Counted from the stretch's first letter, positions 1-14,300 are shown. The stretch: 64,000 nucleotides of DNA from Hirundichthys speculiger (GCA_018398805.1 JAGFBZ010000563.1:248001-312000); one strand, 5' to 3'. Notes: generated from the sequence alone by a model not told the origin. Program-made: numbers and translations.

Positions 1-585
1 TACTACAAGCCATCAGACATGTTCTCTGCATCAGGGCCTCGGCATCATTTCAAACAGTGAAGATCCAGTCTGTCAGTCTGCGCAGTAAATAAGCTGATTT
101 GCTGCAGTGCAAAGTCTTGCTGTGTGCTTCGTGCTGTGATATTTGCACTTCCTTCACTCTGTCTTCTCCAGCAGCCCCCCTGCCAGGATTAGTTATTATC
201 GGTCCTCAATGGCAGTTCCGTATTATCGGTGTGAGAAATATTTTTTATTGCGTTTTAATTAAATATAATTTCAAAGAATAAAATTTGCATTTGATGTGGA
301 GGGATTTGCTTGCTTGTAAAACATTCACATATTTTGAAAAATGTTAAATTCAGTGAGGTCATGAGGAAATATGCTCCCTCTGCAATCTGAAATAAAAAGA
401 CAGTAAGCTGTCAAACCGTTTCCACCAAAGTTACTTTGAAATTATACTGACATGCGACTTTACTTTATCTCAAAGCCAGAGGTTATAGTTTGATGTTGTG
501 ACCTAATTTCTTCCCCTATAGAAAAAAGTTTTTTTTTTTTTTGAAGAAAAAGGATGCTAAAAGTTTTCCTCCTCTCCGACCGCAG
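1..585. other. tfpi intron upstream of the Kunitz-1 exon
   Basis: No recognisable exon. The stretch ends in a long T-run (about 528-542) and a pyrimidine-rich acceptor ending in CAG at 583-585. Since the next exon starts in phase 1, the missing signal-peptide and N-terminal acidic exon of tfpi must lie further left, outside the window or unrecognised here. Confidence 0.6.
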
Positions 586-789
586 CACATGGACGACAAC
601 CTGAGCTCTTCATCTTCAATGAGCTGTGTGCCATGAAGGACGATCCGGGACCGTGCAAGGCCATCAAGGACAGATTCTTCTTCAACGTGGACACGGGTCG
701 GTGTGAGCTGTTTGAATATGGAGGCTGTGGAGGAAACGCCAACAATTTTGAAACCCCAGAAGAGTGTGAGGCAATGTGTGTCGTCTCAG
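586..789 (+). CDS. tfpi: tfpi exon: Kunitz domain 1
   Basis: The exon is 204 nt, phase 1 at both ends, with acceptor CAG at 583-585 and donor GTGAGT at 790. The frame runs through ATG 633, which is an internal Met, not the start. All six Kunitz cysteines are present, from the ELCAM motif to the EAMC motif. The P1 site follows the second cysteine and reads CKA, so it is Lys, the same residue that human Kunitz 1 presents to factor VIIa. The RFFFN core and the [11 protein letters not shown] segment are intact. About 16 residues precede the first cysteine ([12 protein letters not shown]), corresponding to the end of the N-terminal segment. No break is seen. Confidence 0.93.
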
Positions 790-3700
790 GTGAGTCCAGA
801 TCCTTTGACAAAATAGGATTTTGTCACATTTTGAAATATCTCACGTTTCTTTCTGTGAAAGAATATTACCAATACTGATACAACAAGCTTTTGTGGCTTT
901 ACATTGTAATGCTGTTGAGAGTAAATGATCATTTTTGTTCTAAAGGATTGCCGTTCATCATTAGACTTCATTGCCACCTTGGGCATGAAATCCTATTACA
1001 AAGTTATTTTGTTGGTGTCAAGCTAACATGGAACATTGGCAGTACAATGACTCCAAACAGCTTTGCTGAAGGCATCAGCTTAATGGATGGAAATAGGAAG
1101 AGTGTTAAAACTATATTATTTGTAGATTCCAAAAACCGATGATACATTGAAGTTCAATCAATCAACGATAACTTACAACACAGTTCTCAAACTCTCAACA
1201 CTGGGATTTCCTAATTCCCATTTGATAGAGGGATTGATCCATAGACTAATTGCAATTTTAAATCTCCTGATCAGCATTATGTGCGAATGCAACATCCATT
1301 TTTCACTCCTACTTCATCCTGTTCAGGGTATCTCAGGGATGGCTGGAGTCTATCCCACCTGTCACTCGGTGAGAGGTTGGGTAAATGGACTGCATTTATA
1401 TACTTTTCTCAATCTTCTTGACCACTCAAAGAGCTTTTGCACTTACAAGTCACGTTCACCTATCACTCTGTAGTCATTCACAAACACACACCAATGAATG
1501 CACCAGAGACTACTTTCACACTGCCAGCCCAAATTCCACTTTTAGGATATCCAAGTTGCATCTAAATAGAGTTTCTTCTTTCTTTGACAGTGTGGACATA
1601 TTAGATTCAAAGTTCATAGTGAGGTAGTTTCAAAAGAGATTCCAGTTGAATTTGCACAGATGCATCTCGCTCTGATTGGTCAGGTTACTCAAATGGGGAT
1701 TTCAAATAGCCCCTTGTGACTTTTGCAAGGCGACACAAACAACAACAACAAAAAAAATTACATCTACCAGAGTAACAACAGTGATGGGAGATTTCTCCAT
1801 TAGTCAGCTTCAGCTGTCTATTTGCTAACAGCAGACCTGCCTGGACCACACACCCTGCTGTAATGACATATCCGTGGAGACAGCTGCCAGAAGGGAAGTC
1901 AGCACAGAGAAGAGTCCTTTGCCTCTGGCTCTTTCTTATAACTTGTAGAAAGTTTGCACGGTGGCTCCAATTAACCACTTGTGACAGTAGCAAAGCCAGT
2001 TCAACACCCTCTGACTTGGTTTGTCTACATCTGTTCTGTTGAAATATTTCTGTTCTGATCGATTCCAATTTGAAATATTGTGTCGTAACTCAAAAAAGGT
2101 AAACATTTCAGTTCAGTGTCAGTTCAATTCAGTTTGTTTATATTGTACCATATCTCAACAAAAGCCATTTTAGGATATTGCACAGAGAACGTAAAGAAAT
2201 TAAATTCAAGTCCAACTAAATACAATCCAACTAATTACAGCCCAATTAAGTCCAAGGCCAAGCCATCCCTCCATCCAGCCACCTCCTCCAGGTCTGCCTT
2301 GGATGAGGTAGCTGGGTGATGATTTATTTAACAAAAAGACTAAGCCCAGAAGAAGCATGTAAAAGACTAACTAGACGCCGAAAATCAGCAGCACTTCTAG
2401 AAGCACTTTTAGTGGTAATAATTTAAAGCAATCATATTCTGTTTTGTTTTGCTTGGGGCCATTAGCTGTTGCATGATCTAATTTAAGCCTACCTTTAGCT
2501 GCTGGACAGATGGCATTACATTTGATTTTAGTTAGGGCTGGGCAAGATAATGCATTATTATCGCATTAACTCATCAATTTATTAACCCCGACATTTATCT
2601 AATCGCGCATTAACACATGTTGCTCACATGCTTTTGTTTTGAAAAGTCTGTTTCTGGCTGCTGCAGGAAACGAAAGAGAATTGACGGAAAAACGTGTGGA
2701 AAAGCTAAAACAGACATGGAGCAGCGGTAAAATTACAGAGCTTGCACATGGACATTTTCCTTTTAAAGTTCTCCCAGATGGTGGATTCGACAGAAACAAG
2801 GTTATTTGTAACCACTGCCAAGTTGAACTCCCCATTAAAAGTTTCTGCTGCTACCTCAGAAATTGCCTGTTTTATTGTTATGATTGTGGCTCAGGATTTT
2901 GTTGGTCGACTTTTTTTTTTTTTTTTTTAATAAAAAACAGGATAACATTAATGCCCTGGCAGTGGCAATATGGTTTATTTTATTTTACATTCTTTAAGAT
3001 GAGATTGACACTAAATATGTGTTACTGACAAGTGCTGATGTTAAAAGTGTTTGACTAACAACAAACTAAAGTGATGCCATATGAACTAAAGTGTTATGGC
3101 ATTTTAGTTCATATGGCAGCAGAACATTTAAATAAAAGTGCTCTTTACACTACTTTTGAATTTATTATTTGATTTTGTGTATACATGATTAATTGTGATT
3201 AAACAGGGAAATCATGCGATTAATTGCAATTAAAATTTTTAATCGTCGCCCAGCCCTAATTTTAGTATGTCCTTTAGTATTCCAGTGTTGTTAGATCTCT
3301 GTTTTTGTTTGGTTTAGTTTTTTTTATTGTTCTTTTTTGCTATTTTTATAATAACTGCAATTTTTGACAGGGTTAATGTGTGATGTCCACTCCCAGAAAA
3401 TGTTGACAAGTGTCTTACATTTTTATTTTGTAAATAATCTGTAGAAAGATGGACTCAAATTAATTATTTACAAATGGCCTTATGACCATCACCAGTTTTA
3501 TGGGCTGCAACAGTTGCTTCTTTAAGATCATTACTGATGCCTTTCCTTCTTTGCATTGTGTTAACTTGGTTTTATTAAATAAATATTGACATGGTGGCAT
3601 TCATCATTGTTGTTCATCTGAGGTTTCACTTACTTTATTTTAAGACTTGGTAGGGACCATACGCTTCCTTTTGTATGTCTTGAAATGTTAATTCCTAGAA

Positions 3701-6700
3701 TAGAAGTATGGAGTATGTTTGTGCTGGTAACAGTTGTTTGTCTCATCTGCATTTTTTCCAAAAATTCCAAAAACATCATCAAACTTGTTTTAGACAAGAT
3801 GGCTGCAATCTGTCTATACCATGTGCCTGCCTGAACAAACAGCTGGCAATCTAGGCAAGGCCAGGCAAGGCAAGTTTATTTGTAGAGCACAATTCATACA
3901 CAAGACAATTCAAAGTGCTTTACAGATGCATAAAATCACAAGAAGGCAAATAGTGTAATTCCATAAATCATGAGAGCATTAAAAAATAATCATGAATAAA
4001 TTAAAATAAAAATGAAGAGTGCAGATAAAACCCTTTCTTTCATATTAGCTGGCCTAATGGAAGCATGTACAGATTGAACAACAGGGGTCCCACGATTGAC
4101 CCCTGTGGAACCCCACAGGTCATGGCCATTTGGTCTGAGACACAGTTACAACTTTCAGCAAAGTATCTCCTGTCCCTGAAATAGGAGCTGAACCAGTTTA
4201 AAGCAGTTGCAGAGATTCCCATCCAGTTTTCTAACCTCTGTAATAAGATCACATGGTCAACTGTGTCAAAGATGCCGCTTAGGTCCAGCAGAAACTAGGA
4301 CTGAGACTTTGCCTGCCTCTGTGTTCAGGCGAATATCGTTTGTCATTTTGATCATAGCTGTCTCAGTACTGTGGTGGGGCCTGAAGCCTAACTGAAAACT
4401 ATCAAAAACATTGTTAGACAGGAGAAAGTCAGTAAGCTGTTGATATATAACTTTTTCTAAGTCTTTGACAAGGAATGGCAGGTTTGATATGGGCCGATAG
4501 TTCTTCAGTACTGTGGCATCAGGATCTAATCTAACATGTTAGTCTCCACTAAGATTAGATACATTTAGGTAACAAGTGTACTAATCAGAACATGCACATA
4601 AAAGGGAGAATGAAGAAATGAAGCACACGTGAGTGCTTGTTTTTAATGTCTGTAGTTGATGCAAAGTGCTGCTTTAATCATTGAAGAGCAATGTGCACTC
4701 ACCTATGACTGTAAAAGATTACATGGTGCTTATTATCAGCTAATTAGAGTCGAGAAGAAAAATGTAGCAAGATGAAAACACTTTAGTCCCTCTGGATTCT
4801 GGATGGTATAAGCTGAAGAGATTCATCATCGGAGTGTTCCTACAGTTGGGAAGAGATGACTGAAACAGCAGATGAACACAGAGATGTAGACAGATTTTAT
4901 TCTTGCATCCTTCAGTGTGGCATGCCTCCTGTAAATACAGTCCACTGATTGCTATGTGCATTTATGAGTAACAATGAAACTGTAATGTGTAGTTTTTGTC
5001 AAGTTATGTTTTCAGCCCAGTCAGAAAATACAACAGCTATTTTGATCCTTTTACCAGAAGTTGGCGGATAGCAAAAGAGCCATTCAACATGACATTTCAA
5101 TATGACATGTTCTTTTTTTCCCCTCTCAATTATTTTTTTCCATGAAATTTTATTCTGCCATCATCATTGCTAAAGTTACCACAGGCTCAACCACTCTCTA
5201 AAGCATCTGTTTTTCCTCTAGTGCTTGAACATCTAGTGCTTTTTTAACTGGACCCCCATGAGATGTGGTGACCCCCACGGCTGGGGGGGCCTGCGTAGTG
5301 CGGCTCTTGGCCCCTCCCTGTGTCCATTCCGTTCGTGTCCTTTGGGGCTGCTGGGTGTGCGCCTTGCCCTCTGTAGAGTGGTGATATGGGGGTTGAGGGG
5401 GGGGGGGGGGGGGGGGGAGGGGGTGGTGGTGGTGTCACCCTTCCCGTGCTCCGGATGTGCTGCTCAGTGCCTTCCTGGATTCTGGGCTGCTCCTCTTTTC
5501 TGTTGCCTCTGGGGTGTGCAGGGGCTAATTGCCTTGACTGGACTTCTTGTTGGTGGAGAGGCTGGTCAGTCTGGATGGTTCCTATTGGGCCTTGAGGGAA
5601 ATCCAGTGCACTGGTGGTAGTCTGCAGCATGACACTGGCCCAACACACCAGCACCAACTGTAATTCAGCTGATAGTTGTGGTCGCATCATTGCTCTGTGT
5701 CTGGCTACTGGACTGCTTCAGCTCTGCTGTGGATACAGGATGACAAACACTATCACAACACAAAACCTCCACACATTCATCTAAATGCAACACAGTGCAC
5801 CACACAAACACACAGCATCATCACTATTTGCATTATGTCTCCACTTGACAATTGAAAATGGGAAAAAAAAACAATGATACAGTTACAGTTGCAGTTACAG
5901 AACTTTTACATTGACATTTTTTTCTCCCAGACGGAGGATTTGACAGAAACAAGGTTATTTGTAATCACTGACAAGTTAAACTCCCTGTTAAATGTTTCTG
6001 CTGTTACCTCAGAAATTACCTGTTTTAATGTTCTAATTGTTAGGATTTTGTTGGTAAACTTTTTTTTATTTTTTTTAAAAACAGGATGACTTTAATGCCC
6101 TGGCAGTGGCAATAAGCTTTATTTTATTTGACATTTTTTAAGATGAGATTCACACTGTTGGTGCAATTATTCGGAAGTGGTACAACATGACTGTTAATCA
6201 ACCTAGGCTGGGGGCTCCATGGAAGACATCACGTTGTGGGGTCTCAATGATCATGAGAAAGGTTAGAGATCAGCCGAGAACTACACGGGAGGAGCTGGTT
6301 AATGATCTCAAGGCAGCTGGAACCACAGGGGGGGGGTGGAGAGGAGCTCGAGTTGTCTCGCGCGGGGGGCAAGGTGTTTGTGGCTGCACACTGTGCCCGA
6401 CAGAGAGAGAGAAAGAGAGAGAGAAGCGTGGCTCGCGAGGCAGACAGCAGCCATCAGCAGCCAAGTGATGGCTTCAAACCTAGTGGTCTGAGTGCCAGTG
6501 AGTCGCTAAATCACCAGAAAAAGTCGCTAGATTTGTCGCTAGTCGCTTTTTACAAATTAAGTCGCTAGGGGGGTCTGGAAAGTCGCTAGATATAGCGACA
6601 AAGTCGCTAAGTTGGCAACACTGGACCAAAATTGAGCTCTTTGGCCTCAACTCAACTCGACGTGTTTGGAGGAAGAGAAATACTGAATATGACCCCAAAA

Positions 6701-7398
6701 CACCATCCCAACTGTCAAGCATGGCGGTGGAAGCCTTATGCTTTGGGGGTGTTTCTCTTCTAAGGGGACAGGTCAACTTCACCGCATCGATGGGAAGATG
6801 AACGGGGCCAAGTACCGCAAAATCTTGGGTGACAACTTCCTTGCCTCCGCAATGACATTAAAAATGGGTCGTGGATGGGTCTTCCAGCATGACAAGGACC
6901 CAAAACATACAGCCAAGGAAACAAAGGAGTGGCTTCATAAGAAGCACATCAAGATCATGGAATTGCCGAGCCAGTCTCCTGACCTTAATCCTATTGAAAA
7001 TCTATGGAGAGAGCTGAAGCTGCGAGTTTCCAAGTGCAAGCCTCAAAACCTTCAGGATTTGGAGATGATCTGCAGAGAGGAGTGGACGAAAATTACTCCT
7101 GATGTGTGTGCAATCCTAGTAAGCAACTACAAGAAACGTCTGACAGCTGTGCTTGCCAACAAGGGTTTTGCCACCAAGTATTAGATCATGTTTTGCTAGG
7201 GGATCAAATACTTATTTCCCTCAATGACTTGCAAATTAATTTTTATTTTTCATTTCATGTAATTTTTTTCATTTTTTTTTCAATATTCTTTCTATAACTG
7301 TTAAAATAAAGGTGCCATAGAAGTCTGAGACTGTTCATTTATTTCTTAGTATGACAACTGTCAAAATCAGCGGGGGATCAAATACTTATTTCCTCCAC

Positions 7399-7445
<47 letters not shown>

Positions 7446-10400
7446 TGTGTGTGTGTGTGTGTGTGTGTATGTACAATTTTTTTCCCCAGAAATTGGAAGA
7501 TTGTAAATTAGCTATTTCAACATGAAATGTTTCTTTTTTTTCCCCTCAATTCTTTTTTATCCATCCTATGGAAAATTTGATTTAGTCACCATCACTAAAG
7601 TTACCACAAGCTCAAGCATGCCTTGCACCATCTGTTTATTTTGTCCTGTGGCATGACTGCACTTAATGGGCATTACAAAACATTTAATTTCAACACTAAA
7701 TCCTGGCTTAAACAGATGCACGAACGCAAGCTGCAGGCAGATATGGTCAAATACTTCCTTTGTTTTTCAAATAATGAAGTACAGGAATTCCAGTGAAGCC
7801 CTAGTAATCTGGAGACAGTAAAAGATACTGAGGACATCTAGAGTATGAAAGCAGCAAAAAGATGCAAACAATAAACACAGAAACAAGGCTCAGAATGAAG
7901 GTCAACAAAATGACATCACTAAAGCTGCAGATCATGACAAGAGGACTGAAACCTAAACTGTAGACTGAAGTAGTGTCTGAGAATGTAATTAGGGGAGTCA
8001 ATAAAAGTGTCATCAGAATGCTCTCATTGATTTTTCTGTATCCTCTTGCATTAGTCGATGGTAAAAATTTGTTGAGCCCAGCTAAGTGCAGCCATGACAT
8101 TGCAGCAGTATGTCCTATCCATGGCCACTCATGAGCACTCAGCTTTTCTTTAAAGAGGCTGTAATTAACATGCGGCGAAGCTGTTGCACAGAAAAGCAGT
8201 CAAAACTGCAGTGAATTTACCAAAATTAATCTGATTTTTAATTCTCCTTAGGGAAGTTTACAGAGAGGATAAAAGAGTTTAATACAAATCCTGGTAAATA
8301 CAGTCCAATTCAAACCCATCCATTATAACTGCAGTAATATAATGCCGTTTCATAAAATGTAGCCGAGTTAGAAAACAAACAAACAAACAATTTCAAACAA
8401 ACAAACAAACAATTTAAATTTACAGTGGCAGGGAAAAGTATGTGAACCCTTAGAATGAATGAGATTCCTGCATTAATTTCTCATGAAATGTGATTTGCTC
8501 TCTAAGACACAAACACAATCTACTTAACCTGATAACACACAAAATATTTTGTATCATGTCTTTAATTAACACATTCAGATTCAGATTCAGAATATTTATT
8601 GTACCCTTAGGTAAATTCAGTTTACAGTGAGAAAATTGAAGTCTCTCATGTTTGTAAACACATAAAATAATACAGGACAAGACAAACTGGCAGCAGTGCT
8701 TTGGCTAAAAGAACAAAGGAAATGCCCCCAAAGTAAAAGCAGGATAGGTTAAAACATTAGTAGAAAAATAAAAGAAGATTTAAATAAAATCAATAAAAAT
8801 AAAAGAAGCTAAAAGATAAAGAAAGAACGTGAAAGAAAGAAAAGAAAGTGCCATCCATAAGATCATTATGAGAGAAACAATACAATGAATAAAACTAAAA
8901 TACTTTGGTTGTGTTTCAGGTTCTTTCATTTGTTGATAGCACAGATTGCTGCTGGTACGAAGCTATTTTTGTAGTGTCTAGTTTTACAGGCAGGTACCCT
9001 GAACCTCCGACCTGATGGAAGCGGCTGAAATTCGCCATTAAGAGGGTGGGAATCGTCTCTGACAATGGAGTTAGCTATCCTCTGTAACTGTTTGGTATAC
9101 AGGGATTCTGGCTGAAGCTGAGACTCTCCAATCAGCTTGCTGGAATACTTCACGATTTGGTTTAAGCAGTTTTTGTTTTTTAAGGACACATTTCCAAACC
9201 ATGAAACAAGACAAAAAGATAAGACTAAATCAATAAAAGTACGGTAAAACAAAGTCAACATGGTCCTGTCAATGTTAAAAATAGACAATTTCATTCAACA
9301 TTCACAGTGTTGTAGGGAAAAGTAAGTGGAACAATGAACTAATTACCTGAAACAAAAGCTAATTGGAGTGCGTAGTAAGACACTTGGAGTCCAATTAGTG
9401 AAACGAGCTTGGTGGGGTTTTCGAGCTACATCTGATTAATAACAAAACTCTCACACACACACAAAAAAAAATGTTTTTTCTTTCCAAAGTATCAAATAAA
9501 AAAGAAAAATATCATACTGGATCTTTTTGGAATGGCTGTTGTTGTGGAAAAAATTAGATCCGATCTTGATGAGAAAATCAGAATAGAATGTATTACAGAG
9601 AAAGAAAGACAGACATACAAATACTTGTGGCCACAAGGAGAGCCACCAGCCACCACTTGCAGAGTGCCGGCTAATGACTCTGCAGATACAAAGAACAAGC
9701 TGATTTTTATACCAGACAGCAAGGTGTTACAGGTTTTGCATACAGGATACCAAGACAGAAGATGTTGATTGTGCTTACAGGTTTGCATACAGAGTGTGGA
9801 CACAGCAGGTGGTGGTGGAGGCAGACAGTTGAGTTGCCTTAGCCATTTGTCTCAAGACAGACTGATTGAGTTTATACAGAGGCATTTGTTTAAACAGACT
9901 GATTGAGTTTAGCAACTTTAAAAAGTCCCTTGATCAAGGAGTTATTTAGTTGATGCTAATTGAATTTAGGAAGTCACAGCTGACCCCCGTAATTTGCCTT
10001 TGTCAGACATTTGGTCTCGTGTGACACAGACAAATCACTTCTAAACATATTGTTAGATGACAAAATTACAAGATGAAATAAACCAAATAAAAATTTCCAC
10101 CACACTGTCCATCAGCTGAAGCTTGGTAGGTGTAGAGCAATGCACCAGGACAATGACCCCAAATATCAAAGTCAATCCACAACAAAATAGCTTCAGAAAA
10201 AGAAAATGTGTTTTTTGAAGTGTCCCAGTCAGAGCCAAGACCTTAACTTCATGAAGATTCTGTGGAATGACTCTAAGAGAGCTGTTCACACCAGGCATCC
10301 TGCAAATGCGTATGAACAGAAACAGTTTAGTCAAGAGGAATGGTTCAAAACATTGAGCAGGTCTGATCCAGAGCTACTGAAAGTAGCAGCAATGACTTCA

Positions 10401-11334
10401 ATCTAGCAGAGGAGGCTCAAACAGCTTTTAACCCCAAGAGTTCACTTTCTGTTCTCCTCAACACTGTGAATGTTTAATGGATGTTTTCATTAAAGCACAT
10501 GGATTCATAATAGCTTGTGTGTTATCAGCACATTATCTTTGTCTGTTATTGTGATGTAGATTTTTAAGGCAAATACATTCTCCAAAACTGGTTAATTCCT
10601 ATGAGTTCACTTATTTTATTTTTATTTCTTTTGTTATGGCATTTAGTTGAGGCGAACAGGGCTGAGAAAATCTGTGAGAAACAAGCCCACATGAGGAAAC
10701 ATGAGAATGGTACAGGAACACGTTCTTCTTGCCATAAAGTGTGAAACAGTATCTGCATGAAAGGGATTACACATCTGGATGGCATGTTGCTCTGTAATAT
10801 GACAAAGTGCTTTCTATCACTGGTAAAGAGTAACCCTCATCTCCCTATTGCATGCCATGGTTTCCATAATGCAGCCAGACAAGAAGATCATAGAATTTGT
10901 GATCCACAGGCTGTATCACATCCATTTTTATCAGTTTCCACACAAGCTAATCTGCACTGCAAAGAGTGGTGTGGAGTTATGGCTGCAGATAATCCAAAGG
11001 AGATATTAATAAAACTGCTCGGATAGACTTGTCAAGACAACACTATGGCTCGGTGTCAGATGATAAAAATGCCCTGTGTGCAAAATCCAACGCATGACTT
11101 AGAAACCTGCTCTTTTTTGAGCATCGACAAAATGGCTTTACATTAAACAGAGCAATAAAACTCACATTTTTGTTTCATGGCATTTTAAGGGCTACTTTTA
11201 TTGATGCTTAGTTGGTCAAAAATCGTGTTATAGCCTGTACCAACAACCGGTCATTGATCCTTTTATCTAAATTGAATCGCACCTCCATGATTGTGTACAT
11301 TTTGCTCTGCTGGGTGGTCACTCTGAAGTCGAAG

Positions 11335-11376
<42 letters not shown>

Positions 11377-14300
11377 AAAAAAAGGTGTTTCAACGATATA
11401 AAGACATACTATTTCCATAAAGGTTTTCTCTGTGTGTTCATACTATCCTGCTCAGACATCCAACTTCTTCTTCTTTGATACAAAGAGCTGGTACAGTTCC
11501 CTGGCAATCAGAGTTGAATCCAAAGAAACCAGATTAACAGCAGCAAAAGAAACAGCATATAGGCGTGCAACCAATCAGAGAAACAAATCACGTAAGGCAG
11601 AGCACAAACCAGGACTAGTAACAATAAAAGACATCCAAAATGGGATGCAGTATAGTAGGAACACCAGTGAATGAATTACTGTTGTCAATTTTGGAGTTAA
11701 GCTAACAAGGTGTTGTTAGCTTAAACATATTGGCCCCGGTTTTGTTTTTATCACAAGCTTGTACTCATGCAAAAAGGGGCAAGATTGAGTCTACTGAAGT
11801 TAAACCAATCACAAAAGGGCAGAGACAGGCTTTACTCATACACAGAAGTCTAAAAATTACTATTCAAAACAGACAACATGGCTGCAGAAGTACTGATAAG
11901 ACTTTGGATCAACAAGTTTTTAAAACCAAGAGCAGTCATTCACTGGCATTCCTACTCCAGTGCACACCATTTTAAATGTCTTTTATTGATACAAGTCTGG
12001 TTGTCAATCTGCCTACATCCCATGCTTTGTTTCTCTGATTGCTTGTATAGCTGTCCAGTGGTGCCCAGAAGCAGTTTGTTCTGCATCCATTGGTATATTT
12101 CCCCCTGGAAATAAAAGCTGAATCCAGAGGAACCGGCCTTAGTTCTTTGATTGATTGAAGAGGAAGACAATTAGGATGTTGGCTTGGCTAGTTGTGGCGA
12201 AGCTCTTGATTTAGTTGTCAATTGACATTCAAAAAAGAAAGAGTGTGAATACTGTACCTGCTGGAATGAGCTTTCTGTGAAGGTTTACCCCGATGGAGTT
12301 AGTATTTCGATCAGAACAGAGTTACAGAGTTACACTGAAAAGAGCTGGCTGCAGTGGTTTGGACTTCTCGTCTGGATGCCTGTTGGACACCTTCCAGGTT
12401 AGGTGGACACAGTTAATGGGAAAGAAGCCCTGGAGCAGGCACAAAACTGACTGGAGAGGTTGCATCTCTTGGTTGGCTTGTAATGCCTTGGTTTTTGTTG
12501 TTAGGTTTAATCTCTCAGCTGGAAGAGGTGGCAGGGGAGCTCAAGGGATCTCTGCTCAGGCTGTAGTTGCTGCAACCTGCTCCTGGATGAACAACAGAGG
12601 ATGGATGGATGGATGGATGGATGGAAGATTGCTAACCATTGCTATCAGTGGCCAGATTTGAGATTAGTAGTTGGCTTCAACAAGCTCTCTCAAAAGCCTT
12701 AATTTCCCAGTGTGTATTACTCTCTGGATTCATTCTTACAGAAAACAGTGGAAGACCCTGTGTTTTATAATTGATCAATCTCCTCTATGGTGAATCACCC
12801 TCTTATTTTGTCTTTTGACACTTAACACAATCACACCCTTGGTGTCGACAGACTGTGATCAGCTGCGGTAGCTGTGTCAGAGGTGACATGTGAGAGTAAA
12901 ATACAGAGTACTGTCCACATATTTAAGTTGATGTATTCACTGTTAAAGTGAATACGGCAATCAGGTTTCATTTGTGAAGATAAGGTGAAAAGGTGAAGTC
13001 AACAACAGAGAAGAAGGGTGCTGAAGGTAATTAAACATGTATTTAAATTGTCTAGGATTTTTAATTTCATGGGAACAAGGCTCGAGACTAACAGGTTGTA
13101 TGTACAAGGTAATAAATAATCAGACTTCAATATGGAATGGAGACGCAGCTGTATTTTACCAACACCTGATTACTTACTGGAGCCATTAATTAGAAAACTA
13201 AGTAGCCTTGAGCTTGACTACAGTTTGCTGGTCTAATTTGGTTTCTAAATTCAGCTATATTAACAGTGTATCAATTTCCATGTGTGTTACACCACTCATG
13301 AATAGTTCAACATGTCCTTGAGTCAAAGTGTTGCTCTGCTTGTCTTTACGGTATGATTCTGAACATGTGTTGGTATGAAAGAATATCTAAAACTTTACTC
13401 TGACTTTGTGTGGCCACAGCAACATGAAATTAAGACATTTTAAAATGTTTCATTTTTAACTCACATGCACTAGGGTCTTTTCGTTGTGCCTACCTCATGG
13501 AGTTGAGGTCAACCTGTATAACAGGTCTGTTGAGATCAAGACATTTTAATTCTCACAAAGACTGAACTCTGCAATATCACAAAGTTGACACATCTGATTT
13601 ATTTCTCAAACATGATGACACAGCCACCGCAGACAGCATAATAGTAATGTTGTTTGAAAGGTCACGGCTCAGCGTAAGGAACATTGTGGCTTCAGTCCTG
13701 GGTACTTCTTTTTTTTTTTGCTGTCTTTTTCCCTTTAGCCCTGGTGTTTTTCTGAAACCGCAGTGAGTCACAAACTCAAATACCATATGCTTCTGTCCCT
13801 TTTACAGCTCAAATTCAGGTCAAATAAAATGTTGCCCTTTTTTATATTTGGTCTGTGGGCACAGGTGCTGTTCAGAAAAACAAGTAAAGAAAAGAAAAGC
13901 AGAAAAGTTAAAAGCAGAAACTTGTTCCAGGAAGAAGGAATAGAATAATCTCATTCACAGCATAACTTTACATGTTACAGAGCCGCGTTAACAAGACCAA
14001 TCTACATCATGTTTTAAGGGCTGCTGGAATATATCTGAAGGCAACGCTCCTCAAATAAATAATTTAACACATTCAGTCACATCCTGACTCCTGTTTGTGG
14101 TTAATTTTAGACAACAAAAGATATCTAATTGTTTATTTAGTGTATTATCTATACAGTATTTTTAAATATGCACCTTCCTGGTTTTACTGAGTCTAAGGAA
14201 CACTTGACTCAAATCAACAATGAGATTTGTTAATCAACTATTAGTCTGATTTTTCTTGTCATGATTTGGTAATTGTGTCCAGATGGTTTTGTCTAATGTG

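Larger units (their letters stand above)
6153..7400 (+). mobile_element. Tc1-like transposon, 5'-truncated, with intact right end
   Basis: The left part (6153-6330) encodes the end of the DNA-binding half of a Tc1 transposase ([19 protein letters not shown]). A foreign block of about 300 bp follows. From 6636 onward the catalytic half resumes, with a one-base frame break before 6738. The right terminal repeat GGGGATCAAATACTTATTTCC ends near 7400. A second direct copy of that motif at about 7198-7217 gives the inner/outer direct-repeat layout known from Sleeping Beauty-type elements. The left terminus is missing, so the copy is dead. Confidence 0.88.
8423..10620 (+). mobile_element. Tc1-like transposon with a nested LINE, decayed
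   Basis: The left end CAGTGGCAGGGAAAAGTATG follows a TA (8421-8422). The right end near 10590-10620 (GGTTAATTCCTATGAGTTCACTTA) is the inverted counterpart. Between them, + strand remnants of the transposase C-terminal half read QDNDPKY and [15 protein letters not shown], with EEWFK later (10206-10406). The LINE at 8578-9297 interrupts the left part. The same family occurs at 44028-45500 and at 63790 to the window end. Confidence 0.75.

Noticed and set aside
1685..2068. Minus-strand 127-codon open frame
   Set aside because: No recognisable domain; part of it is a Cys/Phe-rich translation of an AAC/AAA repeat. It lies in the tfpi intron.
5244..5690. Minus-strand 148-codon frame with a proline run
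   Set aside because: The proline run is the complement of the G homopolymer and the flanks have no domain. Treated as low-complexity sequence.
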